Assembly (NCBI RefSeq): GCF_963924675.1
Contig: NC_089220.1
Location: 56,058,639 to 56,122,638 of the forward strand
Source: Phocoena phocoena
Taxonomy: Eukaryota; Chordata; Mammalia; Artiodactyla; Phocoenidae
Length of the DNA: 64,000 bases
Reading direction: 5' to 3'
Below the pieces are notes generated by a model, which worked only from the letters and a program-made list of their open reading frames with translations, was not told the origin of the DNA and ran no database searches. This document shows positions 49,240-60,474 of this stretch, piece after piece; position 1 is the stretch's first letter, and each line of letters starts with the position of its first letter. A program made the translations under genes and the position numbers.

Positions 49240-49620
49240 AAAATTCCCAAATATTTGGAAACTAAATAATATACTTAAAATAGCACATGGGTCAAAGATG
49301 AAATACATATATGAGAGAATTTAAAATATTTTGAGTTGAATAAAAATAACATTACAAATCAAAATTTACATTATGCAATTAAATGATTACCTAGGTGAAA
49401 ATGTGTAGCATTTAACATATAAGAAAAGTGAATAAAAAAAGTCTCTAATTGGTGACCTTATCTTCTGCCATAATGAACTAGAAATTTAAAGAAAAATAAA
49501 TTGAATCCAAGTTAAATAGAAAAACAAAATCACAGAAGTCAATGAAGTAGAAAACAAAAAGTGAGTACAGAACATTAATGAAACCAAAAGCTAGTTCTTT
49601 GAGAAGATTGAAAAACTACC

Positions 49621-50402
49621 TATACATGTACATACATATTTGTAAAAGTTTATAAACATAACACATGCACAAACACATTATATATACATTTGTGTGTAAA
49701 CCTAATATGTAATAAGTGCTTAATAAATTCTTATTGAATAAAGAATTGAAATTTTAAAATACTTTAAATCTGATCCAGAATCCTCCAGCTTGTCTCATGA
49801 TCTTCCAGTATATTGTGGGATTCCCTCACTTCTAGCTTCATTTTATACTGACATTAGAGAATTGGCCCTCCTGTCCACTGTCACTGATCTTGCATCTTTC
49901 CACTATTTATTCAGACCATATTAGGTCCTTGTTCTGTTTAGGTGCTTCTTCCATAACTATCTCAGAAATATTAATTGTGGATATCCTTGCTATTGCCAGA
50001 TAAATTCATTATTTCACACTGTTTTAGCCTAGCACCAGCCTTCTCATTAGAATGACTTTTCTCTGTAAATTGACAGTTTCCTAAAATTTCTAATTATTTC
50101 CTTACTTATGTCTTATATTTAATATTTTGACTTTATTGAATCTGAGTACTCCTAGGACTCTGTTATGTGAGGCAGGGGACATATGTTTCACCATTTTCCT
50201 CAAATTAAATAGCTCATTCTAAGTGGGATGGCTAAAAGAACTAGCACATTAATGTGAAGAACCACTTGTTCTTCTACCACATTTCTCTAGTGGAGCAGTT
50301 CATTCCTCAAATAAGGATATGCTTTCACCACTAAACTTCACTAAAGGAATAGATTTTTGCTATTCTCTTAGTTAACATCACAATTATTTTTTTATACTTG
50401 TT
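49621..50402. other. No gene recognised
   Basis: TA/CA-rich at 49620-49690. A stretch at 49706-49735 (aataagtgcttaataaattc) resembles MIR/L2 3' ends. 49760-50130 is less AT-rich, without an assignable family. Confidence 0.45.
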
Positions 50403-50410
50403 CTTTACAG

Positions 50411-50630
50411 AAGCAGTCCCCAACCATTTTGGCACCAGGGACTGGTTTTGTGGAAGACAATTTTTTCACGGACTGGGGGTGGGGGGATGGTTCAGGTGGT
50501 AATGCAAGCAATGAGGAGCGGCAGATGAAGCTTTGCTCCCTTGCCTGCTACTCAGCTCCTGCTGTGAGGCCCAGTTCCTAACAGGCCGTGGACTGGTACC
50601 TGTCCATGGCCCAGGGTTTGGGGACTCCTG
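50411..50630. mobile_element. MER1-like hAT-Charlie DNA transposon
   Basis: Left end agcagtccccaaccattttg and right end gggtttggggactcctg are inverted with respect to each other. The 8-bp duplication ctttacag at 50403-50410 and 50631-50638 is exact, as expected for hAT elements. Internal blocks (gcaccagggactggttttgt, aacaggccgtggactggtac) fit MER1. 220 bp, no transposase. Confidence 0.88.
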
Positions 50631-50989
50631 CTTTACAGCACCAACTCCTAAAAACATAAGGTCTAATGTTTAATGAGTTGTATTAAGTTTGATAACGGCA
50701 GTAGTAACAACAATAGTAATAGTCACTTTATACTCTCTCCTCACAGAATTAAGGGCATGAATATGCATTGCAGTCTTCTTGTAATCTGGGATAAACCATT
50801 GTCTTCTATACCTTAAAATTTTGTAAAATGGAGAAAAAATGAGGAACATGAGTTTATATAAGAATATGTTGAAGAAGAAATATGAGATGATACCATGATA
50901 CCAGTGATTTGATCTGTAATACAAACACAGCATAATGGGGAGAAAAAACAGTTCCCATAAGATAGGTTCTGAACCAGGAAGTGATGAAA

Positions 50990-52460
50990 TTCTACTGTTC
51001 ACAGAGATGAGGTGGTGGAGACTGGAGTTGTGGGCTGCTGGTGGAGCTTGGATTTTAAGGCAAGGTGTCAGGGAAGAGACAGTCCTACACGGATAAGTCT
51101 TAGATATCTCTTTGGTGGTTTATCACAAGATCTCAGCCGGTGCTGGCTATATAGGTGGAAGACTGGAATCTACAAGTCCTAGAAGAGATTCCTGCAGTGG
51201 TGTAAGAACTGAGCAGTAATATCAGAGGTCATACAGGGGTGACACTGAAGTTCCTGCTTCTTCTGAGTGTCAAGAATTCACTGAGAATCCCAGACTTTCA
51301 GGTAAAATCCCAGTAAAGTCAAGGCTTAGGAGTAAAGACCACTTTATAGACCATAACACTAAATTCAAAACAGGAATAGACTTGTTTGAACAAAAATTGA
51401 ATGTAAAGGATGAATCAGTAACTTAGAAAATCTAACACCATTTAAAGGAACATTAGAAAATACAGCATTCAAACCAAGCATATAAACAAGTTTAGTATAA
51501 AATCAGAAATTACTAGATATGCCAAGAAGCAGAAAAATGTGACCCATGACAAAGAAAAAAAAGTCATCAATAGAAATATACTCTGTGATAATTCAGCACT
51601 GGTTAGCAGAAAAATATTTATACATATATTGTAAATATATTCAGTAACTTAAAGGAGACATTCATGGTGAGTGAAATGATGAAATATTTCAGGAGAAAAG
51701 GAAACTTTTAAAAATAAATTCCAGAACTGAGAAGTATAATATCTGAAATAGTTTTCCAGATGGGTTTAACAGATTAGACATTCTGAGGGTAAAATGTATT
51801 AGTTAAATTGTAGACAGATCAATGGAAATGATTAAATCTTAAGAATAAAGAGAAAAGGGATTGAAAATATGAATAGATTGAATTGAACTCCAGTGACCTA
51901 TGGAACAACAGCAAGTGAATTAAAATGTAATCCATTATGTTTTAAAATGTAATAGAATTATAATGCATAATAGATTCTCAGAGAAATATGAAAGAGTAGT
52001 GGTTCACTTATAATAATTAATTTATAAAATAATGCCTTAGCTTTTACAATATTAGGTGGAATAACATCAATTTGCAAATCCAAAATTCTCACTGAAACCC
52101 ATTCAAAAGAAATGACTTATAGGCATCTCATAGTATAACTGACAGCATTCATATATAAAGACAAAATATTTAATGAACCAAGAGAAAAATAGGCATATTA
52201 CAAAATGAATGACTTTTTAGTAGAAACAATGAAATTAAAAAGACAAATGGAAGGAAATGCTTAAAATAATGGGGAAAATAAAATTTGTCAACTCAACATA
52301 GAAGAGTGATATAAAAACAGTTTTAGATAAAATAAAGCTGAGAAATTTTATATTTAGCACACTTGTACCATATTAATTAAAGAAAACTCTTTAGACTGAA
52401 AATAAATGACAAAAAAACATGGAAGCTTGGTTCCGAGGAGCAATAAAAATGGTTAATACT
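50990..52460 (+). mobile_element. Old L1M/HAL1-like head
   Basis: 51370-52420 has the HAL1/L1M order (tttgtcaactcaacatagaa, taattaaagaaaactcttta with a c/g-poor variant of the usual feedback block). 50990-51360 is a less AT-rich 5'-UTR-like lead-in. No open frame. Confidence 0.5.
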
Positions 52461-52579
52461 TGAGAAGAGGTTATAGACATCATTCTTTTTTTTAATTACT
52501 TTATTTGAAAGAAAACTAACTTTAAAACAAAATTAACAGTACTTTGAGCCATATCTTACAAAAGTAGACATAAAGTATA

Positions 52580-53470
52580 AGAAAACATTGTATTATCCTC
52601 TCAGGTATGGAGTTGGTTTTAATATCAGCCAAGCCTTTGTTAGCACTACTACACAGGGACAAACAGAATTTCTGGTACAGAGGCAAGGAATCTTATATAA
52701 CGTAGAATTCATCCAGAAGACTGACATCAGAGGAAAGACGTTCCTTAGTGGATCCATTGGTCATCCAGAATAACTCTTCCTGATATAGCAATGGAAACTG
52801 CCATAGAAATCAGTTTTGAAATGGCAGCTAAGGAAGAAATTCTTGGAAAAGATGGATTTCATTTTTCAATATGCACTATGCATTATAGGTCCATTGTGCT
52901 ATGTAAATACACATGTGTCTGGAAAACAAGGGGAGGAATTCTTATTGACCTGCTGGGATTACAATGTTGGAAGTTCTGATTTCCAATGTTGGCATGTATT
53001 TGCCAGTGGATACAAAAAGCATTCCATTGAATTACAAGGTACAGCTTCCATCTGGGCACATTGGACTTGTATCCAGGGACCAGTAGTTGAAAGAGGAGTC
53101 ACCATTTTGATGGACATAATTGACCCTGATCAGCAGGAGGTTATAGACTATTTACACACAAAGTGAGATGAAGGAATATGAGTGGAAGCTAGTCAGTTTC
53201 ACTTGCACTACTTTTGTATCTCTTTTGTCTAATTTTAACTTTGATTCTACAGGTATAGCAAATGTGGATTGAGATTACCAAATGAGATCAAAGTCTCAGA
53301 CTCTAGAAATGAGGGTTTAGGTCACATCAACAGCCAATACCTTCCAAGCTGATAACCAGGGGGAGGGAAATTTAGAATGGATGATGCAGAAGAGAGTCAT
53401 AAGTATCAAATGCTGAGACCAGTTGCAACAAAAGGGGCTATAATTATCCTTATTTGTTTCCCTCTTCTAA
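52580..53470 (+). mobile_element. ERV-L 3' internal remnant with broken dUTPase-like segment
   Basis: Retroviral dUTPase removes dUTP; in ERV-L it lies at the 3' end of pol. Here a stretch reading PSGHIGL (around 53052) shifts frame after a stop and continues with IDPDQQ (around 53120) and then KEYEWK (around 53172). These are the ordered landmarks of that domain. The lines that follow (agggtttaggtcacatcaac, gagaccagttgcaacaaaag) fit the ERV-L 3' internal region. Upstream frames at 52588-52773 and 52816-53166 are open by survival only. Stops and at least one frame change make it dead. Confidence 0.55.
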
Positions 53471-54515
53471 ATTTCTCCTCAGAGAGATAGCTCCACACGA
53501 AGTATTGATGAGCTCCTCCATGAATCTGTGTAGAAAGGGGTGGACTTTATTGGCCATCGAATGTGCCCTACTCAGATCTTTTTTCAAAAGAACCTACTTC
53601 AAATAATGTTGATACTGGAGTCCACCGACATCTAGCCAGATTATTTTCCATTGAATTCATTGAAAAGTTGACAGCATATATGATTGTGAATATATTTGAG
53701 AAGAGCAAGTTTAGAGAAAATAACAGGGTAAGTAGCTATGGAGCTCCTATAACCCATTCAGTCAGGAAGTGATTAATATCCACTACAGGTCGGTGGGTGT
53801 AGTAATGAAGAATAAAGTGTGCATCTAGTTTATCAATGACTTAGAAAGAAAGCAAATTAAATGTGGGGAAGTGTTCATTGAAGTGCCTATTGCAACATCA
53901 TAAATACTACCAAAATGTGCAAATACTATCATGTTTTAAAACATAGAAAGGTGACAGAGGATCCATATCTGAGAAAAACGAAGATATGGAATAAATTTAG
54001 GAAACAAAATTTTGGAGTTATAAATGACTGTAAAAGTTCAAGGAAAATAAATAATACTCATCAATATACAAAGTTTTGCTAAACTATAACATAATGGAAA
54101 GTGAATTAAAGTCTCCTAAACCTGATTATTGCTAATAATGGCAGGACTGTGATGTGTTTGGTGTGCAACAGAGGAGTAAGGTTGGGGTAGAAAGAAAAGC
54201 ACATAAAATGGTATAGTGATTTATCTTTATCAACACCTAGGAAGACAGCAGATTACAAATAGCTAGCTCATATTGCAAGCAATTTAAACAATTCCCTAAA
54301 TATAATAGCAGTAAGATGAGTTTGTTTGAAACCTCAATTCAAAGATCAAATATATAGACAATCTATCACAATTATTTATGTCACAATCGTCTTTTATGTT
54401 GACATATGCTGAAGACCTGTTCCCTAAAGTGATCATTCTGAACAAAATACTTCAGAGCCAGCCAAAAATAAATGTACCTGCACTGAGTATTATGTTATAT
54501 ATTCCTTCCAAAATG
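53471..54515. other. No gene recognised
   Basis: May hold more ERV-derived sequence just after 53470, but I cannot assign it. Frames at 53563-53772 and 54378-54578 have no domain. Confidence 0.45.
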
Positions 54516-54519
54516 TCTT

Positions 54520-54690
54520 TTGAATTGGGAAGTAGTAGAGCAAGAGAATTAGCTAGCAGTTTGGCCTCTTGGGTCTGAAATTTTCTTTCAACTTATGTAA
54601 TTTAACCACTTAACCTCTGAGCTTGTCTTACCTCGTTTGTAAGCTGGAAATAATAGCCCTGCCCTGAAAGCATTTGGAAACTAAAGGTTT
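54520..54690 (+). mobile_element. MIR SINE remnant
   Basis: The segment atttaaccacttaacctctgagcttg ... cctcgtttgtaagctggaaataatag (54599-54655) follows the core and 3' part of MIR in order. A second, weaker MIR-like piece lies at 55130-55190 (gacttaacctctgataagtt). Confidence 0.55.
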
Positions 54691-55273
54691 CATCATAATT
54701 AATGTTATTCATTTTAATATTGTTGAATTAATGCAGCATGCCACTTAACATTATATTGAATTTTACCTAATTAAATTTGGCTAGGAAAATAACACAATTT
54801 AGTATATAAAATTATCCTTTCAAACTGACAGAAGAGCATGTCCATTATAAGAGTCTCTTGGTCTGAATCTGAGGCATGCATGAAATATGTTATATTCATA
54901 ATATATGTATATATAGTTATGTATTATATATACAAATGTGTGTTGAAATTAAATATGGAATGAATTAAAATGTATACAAATGTATAAGAATAATATCAAT
55001 ATGAATACTAAAAAAGCCTGAGCTGTCAAAGGAAAACAATTAAAAGTACCTTTAAATATTATTTTTATGCCATTAGTAAGAGTACTGAGTTAGGTATAAT
55101 TGCATTTGGGTAAGTTGAAAAAACAAGTATGATGTTTGGGACTTAACCTCTGATAAGTTTCCTCACCAGAAAAATAAAAAGATGAATATTTGCTTCAAGA
55201 ACAAGGGAATGACATAGCATCTGAAAGCTTCAAAGACTGATGTGTAGTTGGCAATCAAAAAAGTTAGCTTCCT

Positions 55274-55465
55274 GGGCTTCCCTGGTGGCGCAGTGGTTGA
55301 GAGTCCGCCTGCCGATGCAGGGGACACGGGTTCGTGCCCCGGTCTGGGAGGATCCCACATGCCGCGGAGCGGCTGGGCCCGTGAGCCATGGCCGCTGAGC
55401 CTGCACGCCCGGAGCCTGTGCTCCGCAACGGGAGAGGCCACAACAATGAGAGGCCCGCGTACCGC

Positions 55466-55487
<22 letters not shown>
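55274..55487 (+). mobile_element. CHR-type SINE with long A tail and 15-bp duplication
   Basis: Near-consensus body, A run reaching about 28 nt including the duplication. The flanks aaaaaagttagcttc at 55257-55271 and 55488-55502 match exactly. A young-looking insertion. Confidence 0.97.
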
Positions 55488-55496
<9 letters not shown>

Positions 55497-55502
55497 AGCT
55501 TC

Positions 55503-55995
55503 TTTTACCTCATGTTAACTTAAGGAAACGTAAAGATGGAAAGTTTTTAAAGGTTATAACGGACTTCACCAAGAAGATGAATTACCTTATATTATCTTTT
55601 AACAATAAGGATCTACAAATACTTAGAAAGAAAATTATTCACTGTAGGAGGAATTGCTTTAGAATAGTAATTATCAATGCTCTTAGACTTTATAAAACCA
55701 CATAGTGCGGTGGGGACGTGGATTTTTTCACCATGTACCATAGCTCTTCTCTCCTGCCTGCCTTTTTCTTACCATCTTATCCATCTTACCTACTTACCAC
55801 CACTGCTTCACTGCCATCTGGAAAATTTTTTGACCAGTCAGGGTATTACATGCTTTGTTTTACTGCTTTGGAATAAGCGTCAACTCCTCCTCCAAAAAAT
55901 AAAGACTTTTCACCTTCCAATTGATAAGTTTCAGAGACAGCTCTCGAAGCGAAGGCGTTTCCTTTCTCTCTCTCTTTTTTACACCATTCTTTCTT
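55503..55995. other. No gene recognised
   Basis: 55670-55990 is less AT-rich, with a 106-codon plus frame (55677-55997) that has no recognisable domain. No repeat named. Confidence 0.45.
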
Positions 55996-56004
55996 AAACC
56001 ATTT

Positions 56005-56074
56005 CTTTTTTTTTAATTGAAGTATAGTTGATTTACAATGTTGTGTTAGCTTCAGATGTACAGCAAAGTGATTC

Positions 56075-56122
<48 letters not shown>

Positions 56123-57455
56123 TTTATCAGATTCTTTTCCCTTATAGGTTATTACAAAATATTGAGTATAGTTTCCTGTGCTATACAGTAGGTCCTTGTT
56201 GGTTATCTATTTTATATATAGTAGTGTATATACGTTAACCCCAAACTCCTAATTTATCCCTCCCCCACCTTTCCCCTTAGGTGACTAAAAATTTGTTTTC
56301 TTTGTCTGTGGGTCTATTTATGTTTTGTATATAAGTTCATTTGTATTGTTTTCTTTTAGATTCCACATATAAACAATATCATATTATATTTATCTTTGTC
56401 TGGATAATTACTTCACTTAGTATGATAACCTCTAGTTGCATCCATATTGCTGCAAATGGCATTATTTCATTCTTTTTTTATGGCTTAGTAATATTCCATT
56501 GTATAAATATACTACATCTTCTTTATCCTTTCATCTGTTGATGGCCATTTAGGTTGATTCCATGTCTTGGCTATTGTAATAGTGCTGCAGTGAACATTGG
56601 AGTGCATGTATCTTTCCAAATTATGTTTCTTTTCCAGCTATGGAAACACAAAACACCCTGAATAGCCAAAGCAATCTTAAAAAAGAAACATGGAGCTGGA
56701 GGAGTCAGGCTGCCTGAGTTTAAACTATACTACAAAGCTGCAGTAATCAAGACAATATGGTACTGGCACAAAACAAAAATATAGATCAATGGAACAGGAT
56801 AGAAAACCCAGAAATAAACCTATGTACATATGGGCAATTAATCTATGGCAAAAGAGGCATGATTATACAATGGAGAAAAGACAGCCTCTTCAATAAGTGG
56901 TGCTGGGAAAACTGAACAGTGACCTGTAAAAGAATGAATTAGAACATTCTCTAACACCATACAAAAAATAAACTCAAAATGGATTAAAGACGTAAATGTA
57001 AGACCAGATACTATAAAACTCCTAGAGGAAAGCATAGGCAAAACACTCTGACATAAATCGCAGCAATATATTTTTGGATCCATCTCCTAGAGTAATAGAA
57101 GTAAAAACAAAAATAAACAAATGGGACCTAATGAAACTTAAAAGCTTTTGCACAGTGAAGGAAACCATAAATAAAACCAAAAAAATCACCTACAGAATGG
57201 GAGAAAATATTTGCCAAACCTGCTACCTACAAGAGATTAATCTCCAAAACATACAAATAGCTCAATATTAAAAAAAAGCAAACAACACAATAAAAAATGC
57301 TCAGAAGATCTAAATAGGCATTTCCCCATAGAAGACCTACAGATGGCCAAAATGCACGTGAAAATACACTCTACATTGCTAATTATTAGAGAAATGCAAA
57401 TCAAAACTGCAATGAGATATCACCTCACACTGATCAGAATGGCCATCATCAAAAA
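56005..57455 (-). mobile_element. Second 5'-inverted L1
   Basis: 56005-56640 is L1 3' sequence on the minus strand (A tail at 56006-56014 as T run, 3' UTR with a (AT)22 tract, then end of ORF2). At about 56641 the orientation flips: 56641-57455 is ORF2 on the plus strand (cacaaaacaccctgaatagc, ggaacaggatagaaaaccca), with an open piece at 57074-57271. Some L1 sequence between the two parts is missing. Flanking T runs prevent a safe call of the target duplication. Confidence 0.85.
56077..56120. repeat. (AT)22 microsatellite in the L1 3' UTR
   Basis: Uninterrupted AT dinucleotides over 44 bp, expanded from the short atatat run usual at this place of the L1 3' UTR (compare 7763-7772). Confidence 0.95.
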
Positions 57456-58115
57456 GTTTTTTTTTTTTTTTTTTGGTGGCTCACATAGCTTATTATTCTC
57501 CAAAAATATTTTCTGTATTGAGCAGGTCTATGTCTCTTGACAATATTTGAATTCCCACTACCTGATTAGTTTGGCACTGCCTGTTAGTTGGCAGGTTGGA
57601 ACAATTTAAGCACCTTACAAATATTACATTTTCTCTTGAATGGAAAGATAAATTCTAAAAAAGATCCTTCTTTCTTTTTGTTTTCTTTACTATATTAAAA
57701 ATAAGGAAATCTAAAGAAAGTATGCTTTATCTCTCTGGTGCCTTAAATAAATCTGAATTTGGCAGTAAATATCTTGATACTTATTGTACATTTAAATAAT
57801 GCTTTTTTCACACACTAATTTTAATCTACATTAACTTGAAAAGATTTAAATTGGAAGGTCAACTTTAATTTATGGATCACTAAGTGGATTTGATTACGAC
57901 ATTTAACCTGCAAATGGATAACAGAATCAGGGACTAAGATGATAAATGGTTCACTACAAACAAATTACAAATGTTTTCACAACAGTTGTGTTAGAGTGGT
58001 ATTCCTTGTCTCTTTTGTCAAATTGGAAAACCTTTTTAATTACTTCTGACTTTGTATTATGCTCCATTGTACACAGATGTCAAGAGTGCTCTGATAAAGT
58101 TTGGTTGTGTTGTTG
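57456..58115. other. T run and unassigned sequence
   Basis: A run of about 18 T at 57456-57473 borders the L1 and is followed by 640 bp that I cannot name. The T run could be the A tail of a reverse-strand retrocopy or part of the L1 target site. Confidence 0.45.
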
Positions 58116-58311
58116 TTTTTTTTTTTTTTTTTTTTGTGGTACGTGGGCCTCTCACTGTTGTGGCCTCTCCCGTTGTGGAGCACAGGCTCAGCGGCCATAG
58201 CTCACGGGCCCAGCCACTCCACAGCATGTGGGATCTTCCCGGACCAGGGCACGAACCCATGTCCCCTGCATTGGCAGGCAGACTCAACCACTGCGCCACC
58301 AGGGAAGCCCC
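58116..58311 (-). mobile_element. CHR-type SINE, reverse orientation
   Basis: T run of 20, then SINE body ending accagggaagcccc. Short internal deletion near 58185 compared with the other copies (the cggagc... block is missing). Candidate duplication aagtttg at 58097-58103 and 58313-58319. Confidence 0.94.
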
Positions 58312-58389
58312 TAAGTTTGTTTTTAAATATGGCATAAAGGAATAGTATGGCAAAGGTTTTTAAAGTTCAAATTCTATTTGTTTTAACAC

Positions 58390-58890
58390 ACGAATTTTCC
58401 TCAACGTATGATGGGTTTATCAGGATATAACTGATAAGCCCATCGTACATTGAAAGTATCATAAGTTGAAAATGCATTTGATACACCTAACCTGCTGTAC
58501 ATTATAGCTTAGCCAGCCTACCTTAAACATGCTCAGAACATTTACAGTAGACTACAGCTGGGCAAAATTATCTAACACAAAGCCTATTTTATAATAAAGT
58601 GTTGAATATCTCATGTAACTTATCGAATACTGTACTGAAAGTGAAAAATAGAATGATTGTAGGTATATCAGCTGTTTACCCTGTGATCACATGGCTGGGT
58701 GGGAGCTGTGACTCACTTTCACATTGATGAAAGCATCAAAAGAGAGTATTGTAGTGCATATTGCTAGCCCAGGAAAAGATCAATATTCAAAATTCAAAGT
58801 ATGGTTTCTGTGTAATGCACATTGCTTTCAGACCATTGTAAAATTGAAAAATCATAAGACAAAGCACTGTAAATCAGGGAATGTCTGTAT
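58390..58890. mobile_element. Tigger-like DNA transposon remnant
   Basis: Left part ttttcctcaacgtatgatgg and right part gtaaatcagggaatgtctgt, with internal blocks (taaacatgctcagaacattt, aaagcctattttataataaa) known from mammalian Tc1/mariner-derived non-autonomous elements. It contains a hairpin at 58410-58444 (gatgggtttatca and tgataagcccatc, one wobble pair). Terminal repeats are worn, so family rank is uncertain. Confidence 0.55.
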
Positions 58891-59098
58891 ATGCTAAAAA
58901 AATAAAATCTTGTCACAGAAAAAGAAACATGTATAAAACAAATTAAACTTGCAATACAGAAGGCTTCATATAGCGTAACTTATTTTCCTCATTATTGGAA
59001 AGCACTTCAACAAACATATTCTTCAATATTTGTCATGCAAAGTGGGTGGAAATAAGCACATCAAGTGTTTCTCACAATTTAATATAATATATTGAGCA

Positions 59099-59219
59099 TG
59101 GACTTCCCTGGCGGTCCAGGGGTTAAGACTCTGTGCTTCCAATGCAGGAGGAGCAGGTTTGATCCCTGGTAAGGGAACTAGGATCCCTCATGCCAGGCAG
59201 CCAAAAATAATAACAATAA
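59099..59219 (+). mobile_element. Short CHR/Bov-tA-like SINE with exact 14-bp duplication
   Basis: About 120 bp: head gacttccctggcggtccag, then aagggaactaggatccctca and an A-rich aataataac tail. The flanks taatatattgagca at 59085-59098 and 59220-59233 match exactly. The shortest SINE here, apparently of a different subtype. Confidence 0.93.
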
Positions 59220-59233
59220 TAATATATTGAGCA

Positions 59234-59715
59234 ACCTAAAGCACAATTTTTACATATGGACATCTGATAGCTAAATGTGAAACCTATTAAAATTTATACT
59301 AATTATCATAATATCTAGTGTATAAAATACATCTATTGAACTATTAAATGAGGATTTCTAAAATGCATGGGTATGCCCACAGGAAAATTATTTGCTAAAA
59401 GAGTAATATATGGTCATAATTTATTGGGCTTAATTTTTCAATTATGAAAATAAATAATATATAACATTTTCTAGTAATCATTGCTATATATGCCTATAAT
59501 ATTTTCTCTTAAATAAAAATACTTTCTTTTCATGTTGGAACCTGTCAAAAACATGATGTTACTTTGTACATGTAATCCAATAGAAATTTAGCCTCTAATT
59601 TTCAGTGTGGATATTACGTGGGTTTATTTTTTATTAAGTTAATCCTCAATGATTGCCTTTTATAATATACAATTTCTAATTTATAATTCTAATTTCTAAT
59701 ACAAATTTTAATTTA
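59234..59715. other. AT-rich, nothing recognised
   Basis: No frame and no repeat named; TTTCTAATTTATAATTC-type AT runs near 59670-59700. Confidence 0.5.
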
Positions 59716-59719
59716 AATC

Positions 59720-60400
59720 TCTTGTAACCGAGTCCAAGCTCATATACTGTTTTCCAGGACAGGGTAATATGTCAAGAGACAAAGTGTAGTGGCAAGGAAA
59801 AGTGACTTTATTTGGAAAGTCAGTAAACCAAGAAGATGGGACACTCATGTCTTAAAGAACCATCTTCATTTGGGGTAGAATTCAAGCTCTTTTATGCTAG
59901 GGATGGGGGAAGCAGGTGGGGGTTAAGATCAGAAAGTGATAGACAACTGCATCTATCTGGGCACCAGCAAGGGTCTGAGGAAGGTTGTGAAAACTCATCG
60001 TTCTTGGTCAGTTGACTTCAGCTGACTTGAGTCTGATCATGATGTTCCTATGAATCTTGACTAGACAATCCTTATTTTTGTTCATACTTCCTTATCTCCC
60101 CATGGGAGGCAAGTTTCCAGTAAGGAGTCATTTGCTCAAATCTTAAGCTGTAAGCAAAATTCCTTTAGCGGTTAACATGTCCATGTGCAGGGCTAAGCAG
60201 AGGCTTATGACTCAGAGATTAGAGGAGCAGAAGAGACAGATACAATATGGAGTCAGAGATGCCAAGCTTCTTCTATGAACAAGAGGCAGGTAGGGGATAC
60301 AGGGATTGGGGGAGTGGGGGGAGGTCTGTCTCCAGGAAAGCCCTGCAGGATCCTCTTGGTTTCACTTTTTCTACAATATCAACAGTTCTATGTGTTATTT
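59720..60400 (-). mobile_element. LTR-like block (possible ERV LTR)
   Basis: Less AT-rich than its surroundings, with aaagtgactttatttggaaa near the left edge, which on the minus strand would be a polyadenylation/terminal region, and G-rich sequence at 60295-60330. It looks like an LTR in reverse, but ends and duplication are not clear. The 108-codon minus frame at 60599-60273 has no domain. Confidence 0.4.
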
Positions 60401-60474
60401 GACACTTGCATACAATAAATTTATACTTAAAATATGTATACTTCTTAAATAAACCCTTTTGGAGAAATTCTGTT

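Larger units (their letters stand above)
47251..49620 (+). mobile_element. Old L1M: ORF1-like to early ORF2 region
   Basis: Continuation of 44915-45597. It includes a HAL1-like block at 47990-48230 (aacattggagcaatatcttt, aaatcctttaggcagaagga) and ORF2-like blocks at 48640-49610 (gtgaagcaaacactgataga, aaaccaaaagctagttcttt). No open frame. Two CHR SINEs interrupt it at 47667 and 49035. Confidence 0.7.
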
